The notes: a model not told the origin generated them from the letters alone. DNA of 7,527 nt from CAYSAA01 sp964428905 (GCA_964428905.1 CAYSAA010000245.1:1-7527), one strand, 5' to 3'; numbered from the stretch's first letter, positions 1 to 6,683 are shown. Translations and numbers: made by a program.

Positions 1-974
1 GCATCAGCAAATTTACCTTCACCTAAGCCATCTTTACATTCACCGACAACAATCATAATTCCGCCTTTTTTAACTGCCAAACTGGCATTTTCCATAGCCT
101 TATGAGTTTGGTATAAATCAATATCTTTAGGATATCCTCCTGGGGAAACAATCACAATATCTGCCAATTCAGTAATGGGAACTGAAAACATCTTGTCAAT
201 ATATCGTGTTCCTTCCCTATGGGCTTTGGTTACTTCACCAGCAACTACTTTAACTATTTTTTTATGGCTATTTAATACAGCATTAACAATGAAATCAATC
301 CCTACCATCTCTCCTATCTCTTCCATTTCTTCTCTGACTGGATTCCCTTTAATAATACCAGCCTTTGCACCAGGTTCAAGGAAGTGTTTATGGTTATTAG
401 AGACAGTACTTCTACCGCATACCCCTGGGGCTAAAGCTTTTGCTCCACCGCTATAGCCTGCAAAATAATGATATTCCAGATTGCCTGTGGCAATAATAAA
501 ATCAGCTTCCATTACCTCTTTTAAAATGAAAACTTCGTTACCTCGTTTGGTTATTCCAATCTTTATACAGTCTTCAATATCATGATCAGTACAATTAATT
601 TGTTGAAAAACTTCTTCACCTACAAGTTTCTTTTTTTCTTCTTCTGTATGTTTACGATGTATACCTAAACCAAAGATAATTTTAATTTGATTATTTTCTA
701 TCCCGACCTCTCTCAATTCTGCCAGAATCGGCGGTAATAAAATCGAGGAAGGGGAAGGTCGACTTACATCACTAACTAAAATAACTATTTTCTTATGATC
801 TTCAGCCAGTTCTTTTAATTTTTTACTACCAATTGGATTAGCCAATGCCTTTTTAACTTCTTCATCAGGATTCTCTACCCCTTCAATCTCTCTGGGATCT
901 AAAGTCCCTATGTAATTATTATCTGGAACATTTAAAGTTAATCTATCATTTCCATAATTTAATGATACTTTCAT
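1..974 (-). CDS. larA: LarA-family nickel-dependent 2-hydroxyacid racemase/epimerase (3' end outside window)
   Basis: This family (DUF2088 N-terminal domain) racemises or epimerises 2-hydroxyacids in the cytoplasm by hydride transfer to a nickel-pincer nucleotide. The visible 324 residues cover the N-terminal domain and much of the C-terminal one; the family is about 420 residues, so about 100 are cut off by the left edge. Aligned from memory to L. plantarum LarA, every key position is kept in order: D69 and R72 in DVSRP, H106 in GLGIHRKHT, H169 and K179 in HYFAGYSGGAK, H195, and Q289 and K292 in YQTHK. The spacing 169-179-195 equals that of LarA H174, K184 and H200. The start is supported by AAGGAGGA eight bases upstream. 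It begins 20 nt after sucD, so it is probably the last visible gene of the kor-suc operon. The substrate is unknown: the family also includes racemases of malate, 2-hydroxyglutarate and phenyllactate. The symbol denotes the family, not proven lactate activity. No larB, larC or larE is visible here. Confidence 0.88.
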   Translation of the reverse strand, partial: MKVSLNYGNDRLTLNVPDNNYIGTLDPREIEGVENPDEEVKKALANPIGSKKLKELAEDHKKIVILVSDVSRPSPSSILLPPILAELREVGIENNQIKIIFGLGIHRKHTEEEKKKLVGEEVFQQINCTDHDIEDCIKIGITKRGNEVFILKEVMEADFIIATGNLEYHYFAGYSGGAKALAPGVCGRSTVSNNHKHFLEPGAKAGIIKGNPVREEMEEIGEMVGIDFIVNAVLNSHKKIVKVVAGEVTKAHREGTRYIDKMFSVPITELADIVIVSPGGYPKDIDLYQTHKAMENASLAVKKGGIMIVVGECKDGLGEGKFAD

Positions 975-994
975 TTTTGAATCCTCCTTAAATT

Positions 995-1867
995 TCAATT
1001 AAGAATTTGAGATATGGCATCAGGTATGTCAGTCAATTTCTCAACTACGGTAACACCATTCGCTCTTAAAGTTTCTTTCTTTCTCTGGGCTCCACCTGCA
1101 CCGCCTGGTGATACAATTGCACCGGCATGGCCCATTCTTCTCCCTTCAGGGGCGGCTTCGCCGGCTACAAAAGCAATAAGGGGTTTAGTGATATTTTCTT
1201 TAGCATATTGTGAAGCAATTTCTTCATTGCTCCCCCCGATCTCACCGATCATCATCACAACTTTGGTCTGTTCATCTTGTTCAAAGAAAGGTAATAATTC
1301 TACAAAGGTGGATCCACAAATAGGATCCCCTCCTACACCTACTACGGTAGATTGTCCAATTCCTTCAGTAGAAAGATTATTGGCTGTTTCATAAGACAAT
1401 GTAGCACTCCTAGACATGATACCTACCGGACCTTCCGAATAAATCATGTCTGCCATGAAACCAACTTTTGCTTTCCCGGGAGAAATAATGCCCGGACAAT
1501 TTGGGCCGATTAGGATATTATTTTTCTTGTTGGCAAAATTAACACAAAATAGCATATCATGCAGAGGAACACCTTCTGCAATCGTAACAATTAGTTCAAT
1601 GCCTGCTTCGCAGGCTTCCAAAATGGCATCACGTGTAAATCTGGGCGGAACAAATAAAATAGTGGTATTGGCATCCATTTCTTTTTTTGCCTCCAGCACA
1701 CTATCAAATACCGGAATATCGTCAATATAGGTACCCGCTTTTCCAGGAGTTACCCCTGCAACAACATTGGTTCCATATTGCTTCATTAAACGGGCATGGA
1801 ATGTTCCCTCTCTACCTGTAATTCCCTGTACAATTAACCTAGTATGATCATCAACTAAAATACTCAT
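995..1867 (-). CDS. sucD: Succinate-CoA ligase (ADP/GDP-forming), alpha subunit
   Basis: The alpha subunit of succinyl-CoA synthetase binds CoA and carries the phosphohistidine. With SucC it converts succinyl-CoA, phosphate and NDP to succinate, CoA and NTP. At 290 residues it has normal family length. The CoA-binding Rossmann domain is at the N-terminus (GITGREGTFH, residues 15-24), followed by GPNCPGIISPGK (121-132), SRSATLSYE (152-160) and VGGDPICGSTF (178-188). GEIGG (208-212) contains the conserved Glu209, and GRRMGHAGAI (242-251) contains the active-site His247. It starts 11 nt after sucC, behind a weaker GGGTGG ribosome site, which suggests coupling to sucC. Its place directly after korDABC and sucC points to ATP (or GTP) formation from the acyl-CoA made by the oxidoreductase. 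Acyl groups other than succinyl cannot be excluded from sequence, but all catalytic motifs are of the succinyl-CoA synthetase type. Confidence 0.96.
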   Translation of the reverse strand: MSILVDDHTRLIVQGITGREGTFHARLMKQYGTNVVAGVTPGKAGTYIDDIPVFDSVLEAKKEMDANTTILFVPPRFTRDAILEACEAGIELIVTIAEGVPLHDMLFCVNFANKKNNILIGPNCPGIISPGKAKVGFMADMIYSEGPVGIMSRSATLSYETANNLSTEGIGQSTVVGVGGDPICGSTFVELLPFFEQDEQTKVVMMIGEIGGSNEEIASQYAKENITKPLIAFVAGEAAPEGRRMGHAGAIVSPGGAGGAQRKKETLRANGVTVVEKLTDIPDAISQILN

Positions 1868-1878
1868 TCTTTACCACC

Positions 1879-3012
1879 CTAATCACTAATTAATTTAATA
1901 ACTTTCTTAATGGCATCTTCCAAATACATGAAAGCTTCAAATCCAGCATCGTTTAATATCTTAATTCCATTTTCTCGATTGGTTCCCTGAAGTCGGCATA
2001 CAACTGATATATTCTTCGGAATTGTCCTCATACTCTGGATAATCCCATTAGCAATCTCATCACATCGAGTTATTCCACCAAAGACATTAAAGAGAATTGC
2101 TTTAACATCCTGATCTTGAATTACCACATTCACTGCTCTTTGTACCTTTTCAGCAGTAGCACCTCCACTTAAATCAAGAATACTGGCTGCACTGGTACCA
2201 TATCTTTTCAATAAATCAAGTGCATAGATCGCATTTCCAGCTCCATTGCTTATAATGGAGACCAGACCGTCCAATTTGATTGTGACAAAACCCGCTTTTT
2301 TCCCAATGAGCTCTATCTGATTCTCTGTTTTTTCATCCCACATTTCAGCCAAAACAGTTTGCCTATAATTTGCATTATCATCTGATTCTAGTTTTGCATC
2401 AAGCGCGATAAGTTTATCACCCCCAATTAAAGCAAGCGGATTAATTTCAACTAACAGGCAATCGTATTTTGTATAAATAGAATATAGTTGTCTACAAATA
2501 TTTCTTAGCTGACTAAAAACAACTTCATTATAATTTATTGCTTTTGCTAATGGAGTTAAATGGTAATTTTGTAGTCCAATAACAGGATCAATATTAATTT
2601 TAACAATTTTTTCCGGACTTTTAATTGCCAATTCCTCAATCTCAATTCCACCTTCCGTGCTAAATATCAAAGATGTTTTTCTTTCCTGAAAATTAATAGT
2701 AATCCCAAGATAATATTCCTTTTTTATATCTTCTTTTTTTACCGCAAGTATCTTTGTTACCGGATATCCCTTTATCTCTTTCAAAAATAATTCTGAGGAA
2801 ATTTCTTTTGCTTCTTCAGGATTATCAGCAAAACGAATTCCACCTGCTTTTCCTCTGCCACCAGTTAATACCTGGGATTTCAGTACTACCGGTGAATCTA
2901 TTTTTTTGGCAACTTCAAATACTTCTGAAGCAGATGAGGCAACTTGACCCTCAGAAGTTAATATTCCTTCGTTGTTAAAGACATCTTTGATGTTATATTC
3001 ATAAAATTTCAT
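1879..3012 (-). CDS. sucC: Succinate-CoA ligase (ADP/GDP-forming), beta subunit
   Basis: The ATP-grasp beta subunit of succinyl-CoA synthetase binds the nucleotide and succinate and pairs with SucD, encoded next. Its 377 residues are slightly fewer than the usual 385-390. Compared from memory with E. coli SucC, a loop around residues 80-86 is shorter. Visible motifs are GGRGKAGG (51-58), STEGGIEIE (118-126), EINPL (189-193) with metal-binding Asn191, the second acidic site at Asp205, SNGAGNA (255-261) and FGGITRCD (311-318). One departure is LDLSGGAT (279-286), where most relatives I recall have a third glycine in place of the serine. Start: GGGAG lies about 7 nt upstream of the ATG. It follows korC by 24 nt and precedes sucD by 11 nt. 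Whether it uses ATP or GTP, and whether succinyl-CoA is the only substrate, cannot be read with certainty. Confidence 0.95.
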   Translation of the reverse strand: MKFYEYNIKDVFNNEGILTSEGQVASSASEVFEVAKKIDSPVVLKSQVLTGGRGKAGGIRFADNPEEAKEISSELFLKEIKGYPVTKILAVKKEDIKKEYYLGITINFQERKTSLIFSTEGGIEIEELAIKSPEKIVKINIDPVIGLQNYHLTPLAKAINYNEVVFSQLRNICRQLYSIYTKYDCLLVEINPLALIGGDKLIALDAKLESDDNANYRQTVLAEMWDEKTENQIELIGKKAGFVTIKLDGLVSIISNGAGNAIYALDLLKRYGTSAASILDLSGGATAEKVQRAVNVVIQDQDVKAILFNVFGGITRCDEIANGIIQSMRTIPKNISVVCRLQGTNRENGIKILNDAGFEAFMYLEDAIKKVIKLISD

Positions 3013-3036
3013 TTACATTCTCCCTTTTCCCATCCA

Positions 3037-3600
3037 TTATGATGATGCCTTCTTGGCTAAATCCATTCCGATATGAAAAGCTTTAAGATTAATTTCTTTA
3101 CTTTCTTTTGTAACTCTATTAACAATAGCTTTTTTAATACTATCCGGTGTAACAATATCTGTTAATTTGGATAAAGCACCCAAAAAAGTAATATTGATAG
3201 GCAATGTTGTGCCCAACTGTTCTTTGATAACTTGGTTAAAAGGAAGTGTAAAAACATTCTTGGAATTGATATCTGAAGGAATATTCTTGACTAATGAAGA
3301 ATCAATGATAACCAAAGCATTGGGATGAATATTCTTATAGTATTGAACACAGGATTCTTGAGAAACGGTCACAAATATATTGGGTTCCTTAATTATCAAG
3401 TCATATATCTCTCCCTTGCTGGCAATTAATTCTCCTATACTAACTCCACCTCTCACTTCAATCCCATGCGATTCTCTTTGTATAATATTATAATCTGACA
3501 TCATCATTGCTTCTGCCATAATAAAACTGGCTAAGACCAATCCTTGGCCACCAGTACCGCCAAAACGTATTTCAATTCTGTCCAAATCTCTTAAATTCAT
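3037..3600 (-). CDS. korC: 2-oxoacid (2-oxoglutarate):ferredoxin oxidoreductase, gamma subunit
   Basis: This is the gamma subunit of the four-subunit 2-oxoacid:ferredoxin oxidoreductase, the domain that helps enclose the CoA site next to the thiamine diphosphate active site. At 187 residues it has normal length for a KorC/PorC-type protein. The nucleotide-fold signature GGTGGQGLVLAS is at residues 14-25. The usual S-Y-G-P-E-x-R-G-G motif appears here as SHGIEVRGG (44-52), with Tyr, Pro and Ala replaced by His, Ile and Val. The C-terminal LGALSKL segment is near 140-146. The ATG lies 4 nt after the korB stop, and the likely ribosome site GAGGTG is inside the last codons of korB, so translation is probably coupled. 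The family call is firm. The substrate is inferred from KorA and from sucCD directly downstream. Confidence 0.93.
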   Translation of the reverse strand: MNLRDLDRIEIRFGGTGGQGLVLASFIMAEAMMMSDYNIIQRESHGIEVRGGVSIGELIASKGEIYDLIIKEPNIFVTVSQESCVQYYKNIHPNALVIIDSSLVKNIPSDINSKNVFTLPFNQVIKEQLGTTLPINITFLGALSKLTDIVTPDSIKKAIVNRVTKESKEINLKAFHIGMDLAKKASS

Positions 3601-3604
3601 TTAA

Positions 3605-4420
3605 CTACACCTCAATTTCTTTAAATCCTGTTATTCGGTCATATTCTTCGATATATTCAGGTCTATCTTCTTCTAATAACACTCCTCTAACCAATTTATT
3701 TTTTTTCTCTTCGGGACTCATCTTTTCAGCTTGACTCTTGGTAATCGTCAAATCCTTTAAACGTTCTAATAATTTAGAAGGACTTGTTATTTTATTCCTG
3801 CGCCCAAAATGGGTCGGACAGGTAGTAAGTGCTTCAACAACAGAAAATCCTTTATGTTGAATAGCAAGACTAATTAATTTTTGAAGTTCGCTGACATGGT
3901 AAGCATCTCCACGAGCTACAAAAGTCGCTCCTGCTCCTATGACCAGCTTACATATATCCATCTGTGGTTCAATCATCCCAAAGGGAGCAGTTGAGGCAAA
4001 TTTACCCACACCGGTAGTGGGAGCATACTGTCCTCCGGTCATACCATAAATTTCATTCATGGCAACAATAGCAGTTATATCAATATTCCTCCTGGCAGCA
4101 TGAATAAGATGGTTCCCCCCGATTGCTGCAGCATCTCCGTCTCCCATAAAGGCAATGACCTTGTTTTTGGGATTAGCTAATTTAATCCCGGTAGCAACCG
4201 GCAGAGCTCTGCCATGTGCTGTTCTTATGGTCGGAAAATTTAAATAAACAGGAAGGCGCCCAGCACAACCGATAGCACAGACCATCACTGTTTCTGATTG
4301 ATCTAATCCTAATTGATCAATTGCTCTAATCATGGAAGCCCAGGCAATACCATGGGCACATCCAGGACAGGCAAAATGAGGCATACGATTTAAATGTAAA
4401 TATTTATCTAATTTACCCAT
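3605..4420 (-). CDS. korB: 2-oxoacid (2-oxoglutarate):ferredoxin oxidoreductase, beta subunit (thiamine diphosphate-binding)
   Basis: This catalytic beta subunit binds thiamine diphosphate and Mg2+, and passes electrons through a [4Fe-4S] cluster to the KorD ferredoxin. The 271 residues are typical. The N-terminal CPGCAHG (18-24) gives Cys18 and Cys21. Cys52 in IGCAGR and Cys201 in TCPTHFGRRN complete the four ligands expected from two-subunit archaeal homologues. The thiamine diphosphate motif runs from GDGDAAAIGGNH (93-104) to NEIYGMTGGQYAPTT (122-136). The C-terminal ~50 residues are charged (KSQAEKMSPEEKKNK), as is common in KorB. A strong TTAGGAGG ribosome site lies 6 nt upstream. The gene follows korA by 33 nt, the widest gap in the operon, and I see no promoter or hairpin there. 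All metal and cofactor residues are present, so the enzyme should be active. Confidence 0.96.
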   Translation of the reverse strand: MGKLDKYLHLNRMPHFACPGCAHGIAWASMIRAIDQLGLDQSETVMVCAIGCAGRLPVYLNFPTIRTAHGRALPVATGIKLANPKNKVIAFMGDGDAAAIGGNHLIHAARRNIDITAIVAMNEIYGMTGGQYAPTTGVGKFASTAPFGMIEPQMDICKLVIGAGATFVARGDAYHVSELQKLISLAIQHKGFSVVEALTTCPTHFGRRNKITSPSKLLERLKDLTITKSQAEKMSPEEKKNKLVRGVLLEEDRPEYIEEYDRITGFKEIEV

Positions 4421-4453
4421 TGATTTCCTCCTAAGTGATAGATTTCTAAATTA

Positions 4454-5584
4454 CTAAGCATTTTCTTTAATTTTATTAAATATTTCATCAACTGTAATAA
4501 GTCGACTGCATACTTTATTCATTTGAATAACTTTGGCCTTTCCTTCTATAAATGATCTAACCATGAAGGCAACCTGGCCTAAATTCATTTCAACAACTAT
4601 AATTTTATCAACCCTTTCAGCAACCTCTCTAATTTCTCTTTCTGGGAAAGGCCAAATAGTAATAGGACGAATAAATTCAACATCAATACCATATTCTTGG
4701 GCTTTCTTTATGGCTCCTTTAGCAGGCCGTGTTACTACTCCATATGCCAGGACTGCAATTTTAGCTTTATCATTTTTAATCTGCTCTATACGTACAATAT
4801 CATCATAGTATCGATCAAGTTTAGAATTAATCCTGGTAATACAAGATTCAATTACATCTGGTGTCAGATTGGGAATACCATTCTTAGAATGAATCATCCC
4901 CGATATATTATAACGGTATCCTTGTCCTAAAGGCGGTAAAACCGGTATGTAAGTTTCATCCACATCATAAGGTAAATATTCACTCTGAGGTTTGGCATCT
5001 GATCTTCGGTTAACAACCTTTATTTCACTCTTTTCGGGTAGTTCAACGCTTTCTCGCAAATGAGCCAATATTTCATCTCCCATCAAAACCACCGGATTCA
5101 TGTATTTTTCAGCCAGGTTAAAAGCCTCAATGGTCATGTCGAAACATTCCTGCACAGTTGAAGGATAAATTACAATCCTCGGGCTATCCCCGTGTGAACC
5201 CCATTTACTTTGCATAATATCTCCTTGCTGAGGTTTTGTAGCTCCACCTGTGCTTGGCCCTACCCGCTGAGCATTATAAATTACAATGGGTAACTCAACC
5301 ATAGCAGCATAGCCTAAAAGTTCCTGCATTAAACTAAACCCGGGACCACTGGTAGCTGTGATTGCTTTTTTACCTGCAGCTGAAGCACCAATAATAACAC
5401 CAATACTGGCCAATTCATCTTCCATTTGAATAAATCTACCACCATTAGAAGGCATTTTTTTAGCTAAGAATTCGATCATCTCCGATGAAGGAGTAATAGG
5501 ATAACCGGCACACACCTTTACCCCTGCAGCTATAGCTCCTTCTGCTACTGCTTGATTTCCTTGCATGATATATTTCTTACCCAT
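4454..5584 (-). CDS. korA: 2-oxoacid (2-oxoglutarate):ferredoxin oxidoreductase, alpha subunit
   Basis: The alpha subunit contains the pyrimidine-binding domain of the thiamine diphosphate fold and contributes to 2-oxoacid binding. It has 376 residues, typical of a stand-alone KorA not fused to the gamma domain. Motifs are YPITPSSEM (28-36), MEDELASIG (54-62), SGPGFSLMQE (79-88), GPSTG (109-113), WGSHGD (128-133), and a C-terminal VEMNLGQ (331-337) in the transketolase-C-like domain. The GPSTG...QQGD...WGSHGD...VQECFD...AFNLAEKY pattern resembles 2-oxoglutarate synthase KorA of methanogens more than pyruvate or branched-chain enzymes, judged from memory. The first 8 nt (ATGGGTAA) overlap the end of korD, and the GGAGG ribosome site lies inside korD, so translation is coupled. 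Exact substrate range needs a phylogeny, but 2-oxoglutarate fits with sucCD downstream. Confidence 0.94.
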   Translation of the reverse strand: MGKKYIMQGNQAVAEGAIAAGVKVCAGYPITPSSEMIEFLAKKMPSNGGRFIQMEDELASIGVIIGASAAGKKAITATSGPGFSLMQELLGYAAMVELPIVIYNAQRVGPSTGGATKPQQGDIMQSKWGSHGDSPRIVIYPSTVQECFDMTIEAFNLAEKYMNPVVLMGDEILAHLRESVELPEKSEIKVVNRRSDAKPQSEYLPYDVDETYIPVLPPLGQGYRYNISGMIHSKNGIPNLTPDVIESCITRINSKLDRYYDDIVRIEQIKNDKAKIAVLAYGVVTRPAKGAIKKAQEYGIDVEFIRPITIWPFPEREIREVAERVDKIIVVEMNLGQVAFMVRSFIEGKAKVIQMNKVCSRLITVDEIFNKIKENA

Positions 5585-5771
5585 TTTGATCCTCCAATTC
5601 TATTGCTAAATCAGGACATCGTAATTCACAAAGGCGACATCTAATACAAGCATCCTCGTTAATTACAACTGGATACCCATCATCATCTTTACCCAAAACA
5701 TCTTTCGGGCAAAGGTTAATACAGATACCACAACGCTTACACCATTTTTTGTTAATATGAATAAATGACAT
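5577..5771 (-). CDS. korD: 2-oxoacid:ferredoxin oxidoreductase, delta (ferredoxin-like, 2[4Fe-4S]) subunit
   Basis: This small electron-transfer subunit takes electrons from the KorB cluster and hands them to soluble ferredoxin. It has 64 residues with two complete 8Fe-type motifs: C11-x2-C14-x2-C17-x3-C21-P and C42-x2-C45-x2-C48-x3-C52-P. The two are linked by an acidic stretch, GKDDDGYPVV. The length matches KorD/PorD subunits. The start is supported by AAGGGGAG about 6 nt upstream. It is the first gene of the korDABC-sucCD-larA cluster, and its stop codon overlaps the korA start by 8 nt. Upstream lie 90 nt of AT-rich sequence after the gntR stop. The subunit assignment rests on its position in the operon, since free ferredoxins share the same motifs. 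Confidence 0.95.
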   Translation of the reverse strand: MSFIHINKKWCKRCGICINLCPKDVLGKDDDGYPVVINEDACIRCRLCELRCPDLAIELEDQNG

Positions 5772-5861
5772 TTCAACTCCCCTTTTAATTCTTTATATTT
5801 AAGTATATTTAAGTTCCAGAAGCTTTTTTATAATTGTTTTACTATGGATTACCCCTCAATT
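5772..5861 (-). promoter_or_regulatory. korD leader/intergenic region with tandem 10-bp repeat; candidate weak promoter
   Basis: This 90-nt AT-rich gap separates the gntR stop from korD. On the plus strand TATATTTAAG occurs twice in perfect tandem (5794-5813). Read on the coding strand, the repeat contains TATACT and TATAAA hexamers that could serve as a -10 element, but no good -35 lies 16-18 bp upstream of either. A TTGAGG hexamer exists further upstream with poor spacing. No terminator is visible between gntR and korD, so the operon could be transcribed from the gntR promoter, from a weak internal promoter, or from both. Only one half-site (ACAAT) of the gntR palindrome occurs here. Confidence 0.35.
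5794..5813. repeat. Perfect tandem duplication of a 10-bp unit upstream of korD
   Basis: The unit TATATTTAAG appears twice head-to-tail at 5794-5803 and 5804-5813. The 10-bp period is about one helical turn, which would place two copies of a protein site on the same DNA face. The sequence is AT-rich, so chance is a real alternative. Confidence 0.6.
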
Positions 5862-6524
5862 TTACTTCAAGACATTATTTATAATATTGTCTATAGTATT
5901 ATTCATATGTTCCTTACTTAATTTCTCTGCTTTTTCTGAATTATGTTGCTTTAAAGCTTCCAGTATGTTTCTATGTTCAATTTTTGAATTCTCAATTCTT
6001 CCGGTAACACTTAAAGATTTTACTCTAAATCTATATATAAAATTTTCCAATGATCCACGTATTTTTATTATCCTTTTATTTCCACATATTTTTAGAATTA
6101 ATTCATGAAAATTATCATCTAATTCGCAATAGTTAATTAAGTCACCTTTTTTTATTGCTAAATTCATTTTTTGAATAATTTCTTCAAGTTTTTGAATTTC
6201 CTTCTCATTAATCTTCTTTGCACAAATATCTGCAGCAAGCCCTTCTAGCACTCCTCGAACTTGCAATACTTCTTTAGCATCTTCAACAGATACTTCAGCC
6301 ACTACCGTCGCTTTATTTGGAGTTACCTTTAAGTAGCCTTCCGAAGATAGCTTTTGCAGTGCTTCCCTTACTGGAGTTCGGCTAACATCGAGATCTTTTG
6401 CTATCTTATTAGCAAATACTTTTCTCCCTGGTTCCAAAAAACCTCTAATGATTTGCTTTTTTATTTCCCGATATATTTTCTGGCTTAATAATTCATATCC
6501 TTCAATTTTTATTACTTTTTCCAT
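5862..6524 (-). CDS. GntR-family transcriptional regulator, FadR/FCD subfamily
   Basis: This is a cytoplasmic DNA-binding regulator of 220 residues. The N-terminal winged helix-turn-helix includes the recognition-helix signature SRTPVREAL (48-56). The all-helical FCD effector domain follows, with its metal/ligand residues Asp136, His140 (DDNFH), His184 (EHRN) and His206 (KEHMN) all present. FCD regulators with this set usually bind a divalent metal and a carboxylate or hydroxyacid; family examples are LldR (lactate), CsiR (glutarate and 2-hydroxyglutarate) and DhdR (D-2-hydroxyglutarate). I chose the ATG at 6524, preceded by AGAAGGG, over an in-frame ATG at 6575. The upstream ATG overlaps the predicted -10 box, lacks a ribosome site and would add 17 residues encoded by palindromic AT sequence. 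Being 90 nt upstream of korD on the same strand, it is the obvious candidate regulator of the operon. Its effector is not known from sequence. Confidence 0.92.
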   Translation of the reverse strand: MEKVIKIEGYELLSQKIYREIKKQIIRGFLEPGRKVFANKIAKDLDVSRTPVREALQKLSSEGYLKVTPNKATVVAEVSVEDAKEVLQVRGVLEGLAADICAKKINEKEIQKLEEIIQKMNLAIKKGDLINYCELDDNFHELILKICGNKRIIKIRGSLENFIYRFRVKSLSVTGRIENSKIEHRNILEALKQHNSEKAEKLSKEHMNNTIDNIINNVLK

Positions 6525-6535
6525 AATCTTATTTA

Positions 6536-6542
6536 CCCTTCT
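6536..6542 (-). promoter_or_regulatory. Ribosome binding site deciding the gntR start
   Basis: AGAAGGG on the coding strand lies 11 nt before the ATG at 6524. The spacing is somewhat long but usable. The alternative ATG at 6575 has no purine-rich site before it. Confidence 0.55.
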
Positions 6543-6543
6543 A

Positions 6544-6565
6544 TATATTTTATATATAAAATATA
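6544..6565. repeat. 22-bp perfect AT-only palindrome in the gntR leader
   Basis: The half TATATTTTATA (6544-6554) is followed directly by its exact reverse complement (6555-6565), with no spacer. It sits just downstream of the predicted gntR transcription start and upstream of the ribosome site. It could be a second operator or a weak RNA hairpin. It has no G or C, so low complexity makes chance more likely than for a mixed sequence. Confidence 0.7.
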
Positions 6566-6573
6566 CTGTATCC

Positions 6574-6603
6574 ATAATACAATATACATTGTACTAAAGT
6601 CAA
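6574..6603 (-). promoter_or_regulatory. Sigma-70-type promoter of gntR
   Basis: On the coding strand a -35 box TTGACT (6598-6603; 5 of 6 to consensus) is followed by an 18-bp spacer and a -10 box TATTAT (6574-6579; 5 of 6). Transcription would begin near 6566-6568, giving a leader of about 43 nt before the ATG at 6524. The spacer holds the inverted repeat described separately. Confidence 0.65.
6578..6593. promoter_or_regulatory. Candidate GntR/FCD operator (16-bp inverted repeat) in the gntR promoter
   Basis: TACAAT-ATAC-ATTGTA consists of two perfect 6-bp arms around a 4-bp centre. It lies in the spacer between -35 and -10 and covers the first two bases of the -10 box. Short palindromes of the form ATTGTATACAAT or TGGTATACCA are common operators of FadR-type GntR proteins. 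Occupancy here would block RNA polymerase, so negative autoregulation is the simplest reading. Assignment to this regulator is inference. Confidence 0.6.
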
Positions 6604-6658
6604 TTTAAAATTACAAAATTATTTTAGTTTTTCTGTTAATATTTTATGATAATTTCAT

Positions 6659-6683
6659 CTTGTAAAATATCTTGATAAAATAT
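6659..6683. repeat. Imperfect tandem 12/13-bp repeat upstream of gntR
   Basis: CTTGTAAAATAT (6659-6670) is followed directly by CTTGATAAAATAT (6671-6683), differing by one inserted A. The core ATAAAATAT also occurs at 6556-6564 and, inverted as ATATTTTAT, at 6545-6553 and 6639-6647. It may be a protein-binding repeat or simple AT-rich sequence. Confidence 0.5.

Noticed and set aside
175..456. Plus-strand reading frame of 93 codons
   Set aside because: It lies antisense within the larA homologue, whose conserved catalytic residues are read on the other strand.
1014..1394. Plus-strand reading frame of 126 codons inside sucD
   Set aside because: It is antisense to a strongly conserved gene and its protein shows no family features; it arises from codon bias of sucD.
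4454..5584. Pyruvate or branched-chain 2-oxoacid oxidoreductase instead of a 2-oxoglutarate enzyme
   Set aside because: The KorA motif pattern resembles 2-oxoglutarate synthase and sucCD follows directly, though this is judged from memory and a tree could change it.
5815..5832. Possible intrinsic terminator with a run of six T between korD and gntR
   Set aside because: The T run is on the plus strand, opposite to transcription, and only a tiny AAGCTT palindrome precedes it, with no stable stem.
6525..6575. Upstream ATG at 6575 as the gntR start, adding 17 residues
   Set aside because: It overlaps the predicted -10 box, has no ribosome site, and the added codons are palindromic AT-rich DNA; the ATG at 6524 gives a normal 220-residue FCD regulator.
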